From: Chloroflexota bacterium
GTDB taxonomy: Bacteria; Chloroflexota; Anaerolineae; Anaerolineales; UBA4823
Direction: 5' to 3'
Assembly: GCA_023395675.1 (NCBI GenBank)
Contig: JAEWYL010000105.1
Coordinates: 1-9,543, forward strand
Length of the DNA: 9,543 bases
A program made the position numbers and the translations under genes. The notes under the pieces were generated by a model that saw nothing but the letters and a program-made list of their open reading frames with translations, was not told the DNA's origin and made no database searches. Position 1 is the stretch's first letter; each line of letters starts with the position of its first letter. Positions 1 through 5,763 of this stretch are shown piece after piece.

Positions 1-46
1 CCCCCCGGGGGGGGCGGCCACCCCCCCCCCCCCGAAGCTCCCGTGC
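1..46. repeat. Homopolymeric G/C tract at the window edge
   Basis: Runs of C6 (1-6), G8 (7-14) and C13 (21-33) lie just downstream of the mrp stop codon. G8 could pair with part of C13 across a 6-nt spacer, giving an all-GC hairpin on either strand. No T-tract follows it on the minus strand, so it is not a standard intrinsic terminator. It could be a real G-tract structure or an assembly or sequencing artefact near a contig end; the sequence cannot decide between them. Confidence 0.5.
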
Positions 47-1129
47 TTAATCGATCAAGTTGATCGGGACGAAATTGCTCTTGTGAACGGCTGCGACGCT
101 GACCTTAGCCGCCACATCTTCAGCCACCTGCACCAGCGCCCTGGCTACCGGCGATTCGGGCCGCGCCACGACCACAGGCTTGCCGCTGTCTCCACCCTCC
201 CGTACGGCAGGGTCCATCGGGATTGCGCCGATGAAGGGCACCTCGGCGTCGTTCGCCAGGCGCTCGCCGCCGCCCGCGCCGAAGATATCCATGCGCGTGC
301 CGTCCGGCAGCTCGAGGTAGCTCATATTCTCCACCACGCCGAAGATGGGCACGTCCAGCTGGCGGAACATCTCCAGCCCGCGACGCGCGTCATCCAGGGA
401 GACCTGCTGCGGCAGCGTGACGATAATCCCGCCGCTGAGCGGCAGCGACTGGGCCAGGCTGAGCGCCGCATCGCCCGTTCCGGGCGGCAGGTCCACGATC
501 AGGTAATCCAACTCGCCCCATTCCACATCGGTCAGGAACTGGCGGATAGCGGAGTGCAGCATGGGGCCGCGCCAGATCAGAGGCTGGTTGGGCTTTACCA
601 GGAAACCGATGGACATCATCTTAACGCCGTAGGCCTCCGCCGGAACCAGCTTGTTGCCCTGTGTCGCCGGCAGCCTTTCCACACCCATCATGGTGGGCAC
701 ATTCGGCCCGTAAATGTCTGCATCCAGCAGGCCAACCCGGGCGCCGCTCTGCGCCAGCACAACCGCGATATTGACCGCAACCGTGCTCTTGCCCACCCCG
801 CCCTTGCCGGAGGCGACCGCAATGGCGTTCCGGATGGGCAGATCCAGCAGGCCGCGCGGCCTGCCGTCATTGGGTACATTCGCGTCCAGTTTAATCTGGA
901 CCGTTTTCACACCCGGGACCGCTTCGACCGCCTCCCGCGCCTCCCGCTCGATGCGGGACTTCAGCGGGCAGGCCGGTGTGGTCAGCATGATGGTAAAGCT
1001 AACCGCATCCCCGGATACTTCCAGGTCCCGGATCATATTTAATGTCACCAGGTCCCGGTGCAGTTCAGGTTCCTGCACCTTACTGAGAGCAGCCATGACA
1101 GCTTCTTTGCTAATTTTTTGTGTAAACAT
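47..1129 (-). CDS. mrp: Mrp/Nbp35-family P-loop ATPase, Fe-S cluster carrier
   Basis: This is a cytosolic Mrp/ApbC-type ATPase of about 360 residues, a usual family length; the family binds and transfers Fe-S clusters. The N-terminal 85 or so residues form a MIP18/DUF59 domain with TTPACPLK (Cys54). The ATPase domain follows: deviant Walker A GKGGVGKST at 108-116, DADIYGPNVPTM at 136-147 and Walker B LIVDLPPGTGD at 210-220. I chose the ATG at 1129, which has AAGGA just upstream; a GTG at 1141 in frame would add four residues. The CxxC that often follows ENMSY in Mrp/Nbp35 proteins is absent (LELPDGT instead), and Cys54 is the only cysteine. It is the last gene of the iscX-nuoBCDI run. Its eukaryotic relative Ind1/NUBPL helps assemble complex I Fe-S clusters, so a complex I role is a reasonable inference. 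Family assignment is near certain; the client is inferred. Confidence 0.96.
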   Translation of the reverse strand: MFTQKISKEAVMAALSKVQEPELHRDLVTLNMIRDLEVSGDAVSFTIMLTTPACPLKSRIEREAREAVEAVPGVKTVQIKLDANVPNDGRPRGLLDLPIRNAIAVASGKGGVGKSTVAVNIAVVLAQSGARVGLLDADIYGPNVPTMMGVERLPATQGNKLVPAEAYGVKMMSIGFLVKPNQPLIWRGPMLHSAIRQFLTDVEWGELDYLIVDLPPGTGDAALSLAQSLPLSGGIIVTLPQQVSLDDARRGLEMFRQLDVPIFGVVENMSYLELPDGTRMDIFGAGGGERLANDAEVPFIGAIPMDPAVREGGDSGKPVVVARPESPVARALVQVAEDVAAKVSVAAVHKSNFVPINLID

Positions 1130-1167
1130 TATTTCCTTCACTTTCGAATCAAACGTGCAATCCGCTA

Positions 1168-1173
1168 ATTATA
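1168..1173 (-). promoter_or_regulatory. Possible internal -10 element upstream of mrp
   Basis: A perfect TATAAT reads on the minus strand in the gap between the 108-residue gene and mrp, about 40 nt before the mrp ATG. No good -35 sits at the right distance (AAGAGG at 17 nt). The 11-mer CGGGTTATAAT spanning it recurs at the promoter of the regulator gene (5106-5116). It may give mrp transcription independent of the operon promoter. Confidence 0.35.
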
Positions 1174-1187
1174 ACCCGAGTCCTGAG

Positions 1188-1514
1188 CTACCTCTTTTCC
1201 CGAACCAGGTAGCGGTCTACCTCCTGCCTGGCGGCAGCGTAGCTCTTCAAAAGCTCCTCGTCGCCGCCTCGATACCTGCGCACTGCCTGAACCGCGCACT
1301 GCGGGCAGCCGCGCAGCGCCTTGAAGGAATCGGCATGGCAGGAGACGCAGCCCGCCAGTTTCACCATTAAGAGCACCAGCGCCAGCCTCTCCGGATCCAC
1401 CCCCTCTTTCGGCTGCACACGGTCCACCAGCGCCTGCCACGCCGGACCGCGCAGATCCCGGAGTTCCGGGATCAGGCGCGGGGGAAAGAGCAGTTCGGTT
1501 TCCGGGTTTAGCAT
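1188..1514 (-). CDS. Small Cys-rich protein with CxxCH and CxxC motifs, function unknown
   Basis: A 108-residue soluble protein whose family I do not recognise. Its centre holds Cys56-x2-Cys59-His60 and, ten residues on, Cys70-x2-Cys73. This spacing could bind zinc or an Fe-S cluster. CVSCH also matches the covalent heme c motif, but there is no signal peptide or export segment, which argues against a cytochrome. The rest is helical and charged, with a basic C-terminus (YLVREKR). The ATG at 1514 has AGGA seven bases upstream. It lies between nuoI and mrp on the same strand, so co-transcription is likely, and a job in Fe-S insertion or complex I assembly is a guess from position only. A longer frame overlapping it (1165-1533) reads as Pro/Gly/Ala-rich low-complexity sequence and is taken as a shadow. 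Confidence 0.75.
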   Translation of the reverse strand: MLNPETELLFPPRLIPELRDLRGPAWQALVDRVQPKEGVDPERLALVLLMVKLAGCVSCHADSFKALRGCPQCAVQAVRRYRGGDEELLKSYAAARQEVDRYLVREKR

Positions 1515-1572
1515 GGTTCAATCCTGATAACAATTCAGGCGGCGGACGGTCTAGCGTGCCGTTCCCAGCCTC

Positions 1573-1665
1573 TTAGGATGCTCTGGCTTTCTTGGCTGCC
1601 TTTGCAGCCTCAGCCTCTGCCCGGGCGGTCTCTTCACGCTCGTAGTTGGTCGGGCGGATGGAGGC
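1573..1665 (-). pseudogene. Coding-like 30-codon tail after the nuoI stop
   Basis: Directly after the nuoI TAG (1666-1668) the same frame stays open for 30 codons to a TAA at 1573-1575. It begins ASIRPTNYERE and continues as an Ala/Glu/Lys-rich tail ending KKARAS. About two thirds of its codons end in G or C and its composition resembles the NuoB tail in this window, so it looks like former or still-used nuoI coding sequence. Explanations are a nonsense mutation of a Tyr, Trp or Gln codon, a sequencing error, or occasional read-through of TAG. Confidence 0.6.
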
Positions 1666-2184
1666 CTAGTAAGAGAGCGGGCGTTCGAGCTTCTCTTTAT
1701 CGTAGATATTCTTCTCCAGGCGGTTGTACACCGAGAGCTCGTAATCGTGATCCATTTTGATCGCGTCAAACGGGCAGTATTCGGCACAGAAACCGCAGTT
1801 CATGCAGATATCTACGTCAATATAGAACTCCGCCGGATCGGGGATCGGGCGGCCTGTCTCGGGGTCGCTCGTGCGGACGATCCAGATGCACTGCGGGGGG
1901 CAGACCTTGGCGCAGATCCCGCAGGAGGTGCAGCGGTGATTCTTCTCGCCGTCCGGGCCTTCCTCATACACCAGGAAGGGGATGTAGCGAAACTCTTCCG
2001 GGACCGGCAGCTTCTCCTCCGGGTACTGGACCGTGAAAATGCCCCGGGTCTCGGTGCTGCGGCGGTGGGCTACCCCCTCCTCGGTATAGTAGCGCTTGCC
2101 CAGCCACTTAATATCGTCCAGGTAGGTCTCCACAAACCGCTTCAGGGTTACCCCCATGCCTTTGATGATTCCAAGTCCGTCCAT
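1666..2184 (-). CDS. nuoI: NADH-quinone oxidoreductase subunit I (NuoI), ferredoxin-like
   Basis: This is the two-cluster ferredoxin subunit that passes electrons through N6a and N6b to N2 in the complex I peripheral arm. Both 4Fe-4S motifs are intact: CTSCGICAKVCP (Cys85, 88, 91, 95) and CMNCGFCAEYCP (Cys127, 130, 133, 137). Cys99 is an extra cysteine. The N-terminus (GMGVTLKRF) is the usual amphipathic helix. The ATG at 2184 has GAGGG just upstream and is 11 nt after nuoCD. At 172 residues the protein is complete through both clusters but stops at a TAG after RPLSY, and 30 further coding-like codons follow in frame. Because the clusters lie upstream of the stop, the short form may still be functional. 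The subunit assignment is secure; the true C-terminus is not. Confidence 0.95.
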   Translation of the reverse strand: MDGLGIIKGMGVTLKRFVETYLDDIKWLGKRYYTEEGVAHRRSTETRGIFTVQYPEEKLPVPEEFRYIPFLVYEEGPDGEKNHRCTSCGICAKVCPPQCIWIVRTSDPETGRPIPDPAEFYIDVDICMNCGFCAEYCPFDAIKMDHDYELSVYNRLEKNIYDKEKLERPLSY

Positions 2185-2195
2185 GTTCCCTCTCT

Positions 2196-3938
2196 TTACC
2201 GGTCTGTCTCGCCGAGCACAATGTCAATGGACCCGAGAATACCGACCGCGTCCGCGATCTTGTTCCCTACAGCCATGGTTTCCATCGCGGTCAGGTTGAT
2301 AAAGGATGGGGCGCGCACGTGATAGCGCCACGGGTTGGGCTTGCCGGTGGAGACTACGTAGAACCCCAGCTCACCCTTGGGACCCTCCACACGCCCGTAA
2401 GCCTCGCCTGCCGGCACGCGCACCTGGTACTGCGGCTTGCCCTCCTGGATTGGCCCTTCAGGCATATCCCGCACAGCCTGCTGCAAGATGCGCAGGCTCT
2501 GGCGCACTTCGTCAATGCGGATCAGATAGCGGTCGTATATATCGCCGTGGTAGCGCACCGCCACATCGAAGTCAAAGCGGTCGTAAATGCTGTAGGGGTC
2601 GGCCCGGCGCACGTCGTAAGGCACGCCCGAGGCGCGCAGCACCGGCCCGCAGGTGGAAAGGGCGATCGCCTGCTCGGGAGTCATGATACCCACGCCCTCG
2701 CAGCGGGAGCGCACGATCTCGTTGTTCGTCAGGTACAGGTCCAGCTCATCCACCCGGCGCGGCAGCCGGTCGTAGACCAGCTTGCGGATCTGCTCAAAAA
2801 TCCCTTCCGGCAGATCGCGCGCCACCCCGCCGAAGCGGAAGTAGTTGCACATCATGCGCGAGCCGCTTACAGCTTCGAACACATCCAGGATGAGTTCTCG
2901 CTCCTCAATTGCGTACAGGGAGGGGGTGAAATAAGCGCCCAGGTCGTTGAGGAACATGCCGATGGCGAAAATATGGTTGCTGATCCGGGTCAGCTCCGCC
3001 ATGATGACCCGCAGGTACTCCGCCCGCTCCGGGGGTTTTACACCCATCAGCTTCTCTACCGCCAGCGCGTACCCGAAATTGTTGCTCATGGAGGACAGGT
3101 AGTCCAGCCGGTCGGTAAACGGCATGTTTTGCAGGAACGTGTTGCGCTCGCCGATCTGCTCGTGGTTGCGGTGCAGGTAGCCCATCACCGGTTTGAGGCT
3201 GACGATCGTCTCGCCGTCCAGCTTCACCACCATGCGGAAGACCCCATGGGTGGAAGGGTGCTGCGGTCCCAGGTTCACGATCACCTGGTCCGTCTTTAAG
3301 CCTGCGTTCTCAGTCGGCCGTTCAACCAGCCCGAGGCCGGCATACAGGGCCGCCTCGCCTTCCGGCACCCAGCCATCGGGATCGAAACCTGCCGGGTAGT
3401 CCACGTTCTTGTGGAACGGCTTTTTATCTTCCACCCGGTACACGTGCCCGTCAGGCCAGCGGCTTTTGAAGGGTTTCGTTTCCTCCTCGAAGTACGGCTC
3501 CTTCCAGTCTTTCCGCAGGGGAAAGCCGTGGAACCCCTCCCAGAGCAGGATGCGCCGCAGATCCGGATGCCCCTCGAAGCGCACCCCCAGCATATCCCAT
3601 ACCTCGCGCTCCTGAAGATCGGCCCCGGGGTAGACAGGCACCAGTGAAGGCGCCACGGAGTTTTCCCGAGGGGTGGGCACGTGCAGGACCAGCCCCGGCC
3701 CGCCGATGCTGCGGTACAGGTGATAGACGACTTCCAGGTTTCCTTCGTTGATGTAATCGGTTGCGGTGACCGAGGAAAGATAATCGTAGCCCATCTCGTC
3801 TCGCAGCGCGGTCACCACCTCGATCAGGTTCTCCGGCTGTACCATATAGCCTTCGTACCCTTTACGCGTGTCCGGGGTAACCTGACCCGGGAAACGATTC
3901 AGGACAGCATCTTCCTGTACAAGTGTTTGTTCAGTCAT
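2196..3938 (-). CDS. nuoCD: Fused NADH-quinone oxidoreductase subunit C/D (NuoCD)
   Basis: A 580-residue fusion of the 30-kDa (NuoC) and 49-kDa (NuoD) subunits of the complex I Q-module. The NuoC part covers about 30-170, with the signature LQEREVWDMLGVRFEGHP at 108-124. A linker of about 45 residues (PFHKNVDYPAGFDPDGW region) leads to NuoD. NuoD shows LGPQHPSTHGVFR at 223-235, GYLHRNHEQIGE at 253-264, ELTRISNH at 315-322, SRMMCNYFRFGGVA at 360-373 and the conserved end GSIDIVLGETDR. His231 and Tyr280 are 49 residues apart, matching the quinone-headgroup pair His38/Tyr87 of Thermus Nqo4, so quinone chemistry should be intact. The ATG at 3938 has GGTGGAG seven bases upstream and follows nuoB by 24 nt. 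Fused NuoCD occurs in several phyla, so the fusion does not identify the host. Confidence 0.97.
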   Translation of the reverse strand: MTEQTLVQEDAVLNRFPGQVTPDTRKGYEGYMVQPENLIEVVTALRDEMGYDYLSSVTATDYINEGNLEVVYHLYRSIGGPGLVLHVPTPRENSVAPSLVPVYPGADLQEREVWDMLGVRFEGHPDLRRILLWEGFHGFPLRKDWKEPYFEEETKPFKSRWPDGHVYRVEDKKPFHKNVDYPAGFDPDGWVPEGEAALYAGLGLVERPTENAGLKTDQVIVNLGPQHPSTHGVFRMVVKLDGETIVSLKPVMGYLHRNHEQIGERNTFLQNMPFTDRLDYLSSMSNNFGYALAVEKLMGVKPPERAEYLRVIMAELTRISNHIFAIGMFLNDLGAYFTPSLYAIEERELILDVFEAVSGSRMMCNYFRFGGVARDLPEGIFEQIRKLVYDRLPRRVDELDLYLTNNEIVRSRCEGVGIMTPEQAIALSTCGPVLRASGVPYDVRRADPYSIYDRFDFDVAVRYHGDIYDRYLIRIDEVRQSLRILQQAVRDMPEGPIQEGKPQYQVRVPAGEAYGRVEGPKGELGFYVVSTGKPNPWRYHVRAPSFINLTAMETMAVGNKIADAVGILGSIDIVLGETDR

Positions 3939-3962
3939 TGGGTCGCTCCACCTGTGTAATCG

Positions 3963-4649
3963 TTAATCCGCCGCGCCTTCAGCCACTGCAGGCGCCTCTT
4001 CGCCGGCGTTCTGCGCCGCTTCCGCCTCAGCCTGCCGGGCCAGCGTGTATTCCTTAATGCGGTCGAATTCACGCGGGTCCATCAGGTCCGGGCCAAGCAC
4101 CGGCACCGGGATCGCCGGGATGGGGTCTTTGCGGTACCAGGGCACCTGCTTGATCGATTGGTGGTCAATCTTCTTCTGCAGCGTGATCAATCCGTGAAGC
4201 AGCGCCTGGGGAGTGGGAGGGCACCCGGGGATATAGACATCCACCGGGATAAATTTATCCACCCCGGAGACCACATTGTAGCCCTCTTTGAACGGGCCGC
4301 CGCCCGAAGCGCAGGCCCCCATCGCCACCACGTACTTCGGTTCGGGCATCTGGTTGTACAGGCGCACGATCTGCGGGATCATCTTCTTCGTGACCGTGCC
4401 GGACACGATCATCAGGTCGGCCTGGCGCGGGCTGGGCCGCATGACCTCCATACCGAAACGGGCGAAATCATACCGGCTGGCGGCGGTGCAGATCATCTCG
4501 ATAGCGCAGCAGGCAAGGCCGAACATCATGGGCCAGATAGATGAGCGCCGCCCCCAGTTGTAGATCTTGTCCAGGGTGGTGATCGCCACCTGCCCTTCCA
4601 GCTCTGGGGGAATGTCGAATCGGGTGGAGTTCAGCTCTTCCTTCTTCAT
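3963..4649 (-). CDS. nuoB: NADH-quinone oxidoreductase subunit B (NuoB), N2 cluster subunit
   Basis: The PSST-type subunit that carries the terminal 4Fe-4S cluster N2 and hands electrons to quinone at the NuoB/NuoD interface. The N2 ligands are visible as Cys47-Cys48 (FGLACCAIEM), Cys113 (GACASGGGPF) and Cys143 (IPGCPPTPQALL). Other conserved segments are RYDFARFGMEVMRPSPRQAD and SGTVTKKM. It has 228 residues, longer than minimal NuoB because of a C-terminal Ala/Glu-rich tail from about 205 that is not part of the catalytic fold. The ATG overlaps the iscX stop as ATGA, and AGGAGG sits about ten bases upstream inside iscX, so translation is probably coupled. The N-terminus lacks the export-type features of formate hydrogenlyase or hydrogenase small subunits. 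Its partner NuoCD follows 24 nt later. Confidence 0.97.
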   Translation of the reverse strand: MKKEELNSTRFDIPPELEGQVAITTLDKIYNWGRRSSIWPMMFGLACCAIEMICTAASRYDFARFGMEVMRPSPRQADLMIVSGTVTKKMIPQIVRLYNQMPEPKYVVAMGACASGGGPFKEGYNVVSGVDKFIPVDVYIPGCPPTPQALLHGLITLQKKIDHQSIKQVPWYRKDPIPAIPVPVLGPDLMDPREFDRIKEYTLARQAEAEAAQNAGEEAPAVAEGAAD

Positions 4650-4858
4650 ACTGGATTAACCTCCTCGAACCACTCTTGATAAATTGCCTGAAGGATCATA
4701 TCGTTAGCCAGCTGCGGGTCGTCTACGAAATGAGGCAGCGCCACGGTCCAGTGGTAGATCATCTGCAGAGAGACATTTTCCAGATCGATATCGGGATGCT
4801 GCGCTTTCAGCGCCAGGGCGATGGCGTATGAATCCTCCCAGGTAAGAACAATGGTCAT
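4646..4858 (-). CDS. iscX: IscX-family Fe-S cluster assembly protein
   Basis: A 70-residue acidic protein matching the IscX/YfhJ family along its whole length (E. coli IscX is about 66 residues). Landmarks are TWEDS at 6-10, a helix ending HPDIDLENVS at 21-30, the HW pair at 36-37, FVDDPQLAND at 44-53, ILQAI at 55-59 and W63-F-E-E near the end. IscX binds IscS and iron, modulating cysteine desulfurase activity and cluster assembly. It is normally the last gene of an isc operon; here it is the first gene of a complex I Q-module operon, overlapping nuoB by four bases. The ATG at 4858 has only GCAGG directly adjacent and no well-spaced Shine-Dalgarno, so initiation may be weak or controlled. Recognition is from memory of the family pattern and is fairly strong. 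Confidence 0.88.
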   Translation of the reverse strand: MTIVLTWEDSYAIALALKAQHPDIDLENVSLQMIYHWTVALPHFVDDPQLANDMILQAIYQEWFEEVNPV

Positions 4859-4877
4859 CCTGCAATACTCAAGAGAT

Positions 4878-4907
4878 CCTGCATCCTACCCGCCTGCCTG
4901 ATGCAGG
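4878..4907 (-). promoter_or_regulatory. Leader with two competing hairpins upstream of iscX
   Basis: In the predicted 5' leader of the iscX-nuo transcript, CCTGCATC (4878-4885) can pair with GATGCAGG (4900-4907). The alternative GCCTGC (4892-4897) with GCAGGC (4903-4908) uses the same bases. A third GCAGG abuts the iscX start codon, and the 7-mer GCAGGAT occurs both at 4876-4882 and at 4857-4863 on the minus strand. The two folds exclude each other, and one could mask the start region. A regulatory role is inference. Confidence 0.35.
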
Positions 4908-5036
4908 CTATCCAATCATCCTTCTGCGATCCAGTTGTACAGGTCAGGACTTACGCCGCCGGAGCGCGGTCAGGGGTAATTCGCGAATCGCCCGCTCATC
5001 CTCCCTGACTTTCTCCAAACAACGTAACTCGTGTAG

Positions 5037-5065
5037 ATTATAACAAGGGGGGTGAAATGGGTCAA
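5037..5065 (-). promoter_or_regulatory. Promoter of the iscX-nuoBCDI-mrp operon
   Basis: On the minus strand, -35 TTGACC (5060-5065) and -10 TATAAT (5037-5042) are separated by exactly 17 nt. The predicted transcription start is near 5030, giving a leader of about 170 nt before the iscX ATG. This is the best sigma-70-type promoter in the window. It lies back to back with the regulator promoter. Confidence 0.7.
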
Positions 5066-5074
5066 CGGCAATAT

Positions 5075-5097
5075 AAGCAAATATATGTTTTCGAAAA
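5075..5097. promoter_or_regulatory. Candidate operator between the divergent promoters
   Basis: Two dyads lie in the AT-rich interval between the two -35 regions. One is an imperfect 16-bp dyad at 5075-5090 (AAgCAaAT/ATaTGtTT, six of eight pairs). The other is a perfect 10-bp palindrome TTTTCGAAAA at 5088-5097, overlapping the -35 position of the regulator promoter. A repressor bound here could control both directions. It does not match the cyanobacterial SufR consensus CAAC-N6-GTTG. Which dyad is bound, if any, is unknown. Confidence 0.4.
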
Positions 5098-5110
5098 TAG
5101 GTTCCCGGGT

Positions 5111-5116
5111 TATAAT
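5111..5116 (+). promoter_or_regulatory. -10 element of the regulator gene, probably leaderless
   Basis: A perfect TATAAT ends eight bases before the GTG at 5124, so transcription should start at or next to the start codon. The -35 position at 17-nt spacing reads TTTTCG, which is weak. The 9-mer GTTATAATC here (5109-5117) is the exact inverse of that at the opposing -10 (5036-5044). Confidence 0.55.
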
Positions 5117-5123
5117 CACCTCC

Positions 5124-5762
5124 GTGAAGACCACCCGCCAGCAGATTCTCGACCACCTGCGCGCCCGGCGCACGGCAACCGCCCGGGAGATCAGCCGGGT
5201 GCTGCGCATGACGCCCGCCAACGCGCGCCACCACCTCAACACCCTGATCCAGGAAGGGGTGATCGAGGCTGTTGGGCTGCAGTCCCCCGGCGGAAAGGGA
5301 CGGCCCTCCCGCCTGTACCGCCTTACCCGCCCGGCGCACCATCACAGCCTGGACAGCCTGGCATCCGCCCTGCTGGAAGAGCTCGTCTCTCGCCTGCCCC
5401 CTGAGGAACGGGAGCAAGGCTTGAAGCGCCTCGCCCGCCGTCTGGAGGGTGAGCGCGCGCCGGCCCCGCAAGAGGAGCCCCAGACACCTTCCCGTTCTCT
5501 TTCACAAGGCCTCTATGAGGCTGTGCGCCGCCTGAACGAACTGCATTACTCCGCCCGCTGGGAAGCGCACCGCCAGGCCCCCCGCCTCATCCTGGGCAGC
5601 TGCCCCTTCTCGGCCATCATCGAGCAGCACCCGGAGCTCTGCCGCATGGACGCCCACCTGTTGGAAGGACTGGCCGGCGCGCCCGTCCGCCAGATCGCCC
5701 GGCTGGAACCGGACGGGGAGGGAGAGCGCCAGTGTGTGTTTTTGATCCGGCAGAAGGGTTAA
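5124..5762 (+). CDS. SufR-like winged-helix regulator with C-terminal Cys cluster
   Basis: A 212-residue transcription factor, counted from GTG 5124. Residues 5-70 form a winged helix: REISRVLRMTPANARHHL carries the recognition helix and GGKGRPSRLYRLT is the wing. A charged, Pro-rich linker follows (about 90-125). The C-terminal domain has Cys160, Cys173 and Cys204, spaced CX12CX30C, in SCPFSAIIEQHPELC and RQCVF. CX12C followed by a distant third cysteine is the SufR/COG2345-type pattern, where the cysteines hold an Fe-S cluster that controls DNA binding. The cyanobacterial form has four cysteines; here the third is missing, more like the actinobacterial three-cysteine forms. Position next to an iscX-nuo-mrp operon fits an Fe-S sensor. 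An in-frame GTG at 5052 would add 24 residues but overlaps the promoter, so I prefer the later, leaderless start. Confidence 0.85.
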   Translation: MKTTRQQILDHLRARRTATAREISRVLRMTPANARHHLNTLIQEGVIEAVGLQSPGGKGRPSRLYRLTRPAHHHSLDSLASALLEELVSRLPPEEREQGLKRLARRLEGERAPAPQEEPQTPSRSLSQGLYEAVRRLNELHYSARWEAHRQAPRLILGSCPFSAIIEQHPELCRMDAHLLEGLAGAPVRQIARLEPDGEGERQCVFLIRQKG

Positions 5763-5763
5763 G

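Noticed and set aside
83..1042. Long open frame on the plus strand, 319 codons
   Set aside because: It is antisense to mrp, whose motifs are unmistakable. Its composition (His, Arg and Gln rich) is typical of the opposite strand of a GC-rich gene.
1335..1349. CVSCH read as a cytochrome c heme site
   Set aside because: The protein has no signal peptide, so export and covalent heme attachment are unlikely; paired CxxC motifs suggest another metal centre.
2319..3299. Plus-strand open frame of 326 codons
   Set aside because: Antisense to nuoCD; no ribosome site or conserved motif.
4944..5042. Possible short peptide on the minus strand ending ELPLTALRRRKS
   Set aside because: The end looks protein-like and falls in the iscX leader, but there is no clear start codon with a ribosome site, and the longer frame crosses the divergent promoter and the regulator gene.
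5763..5763. Terminator between the convergent regulator and Cys-rich genes
   Set aside because: The stop codons are one base apart, leaving no room between them, and no hairpin with a T-tract was seen just inside either gene.
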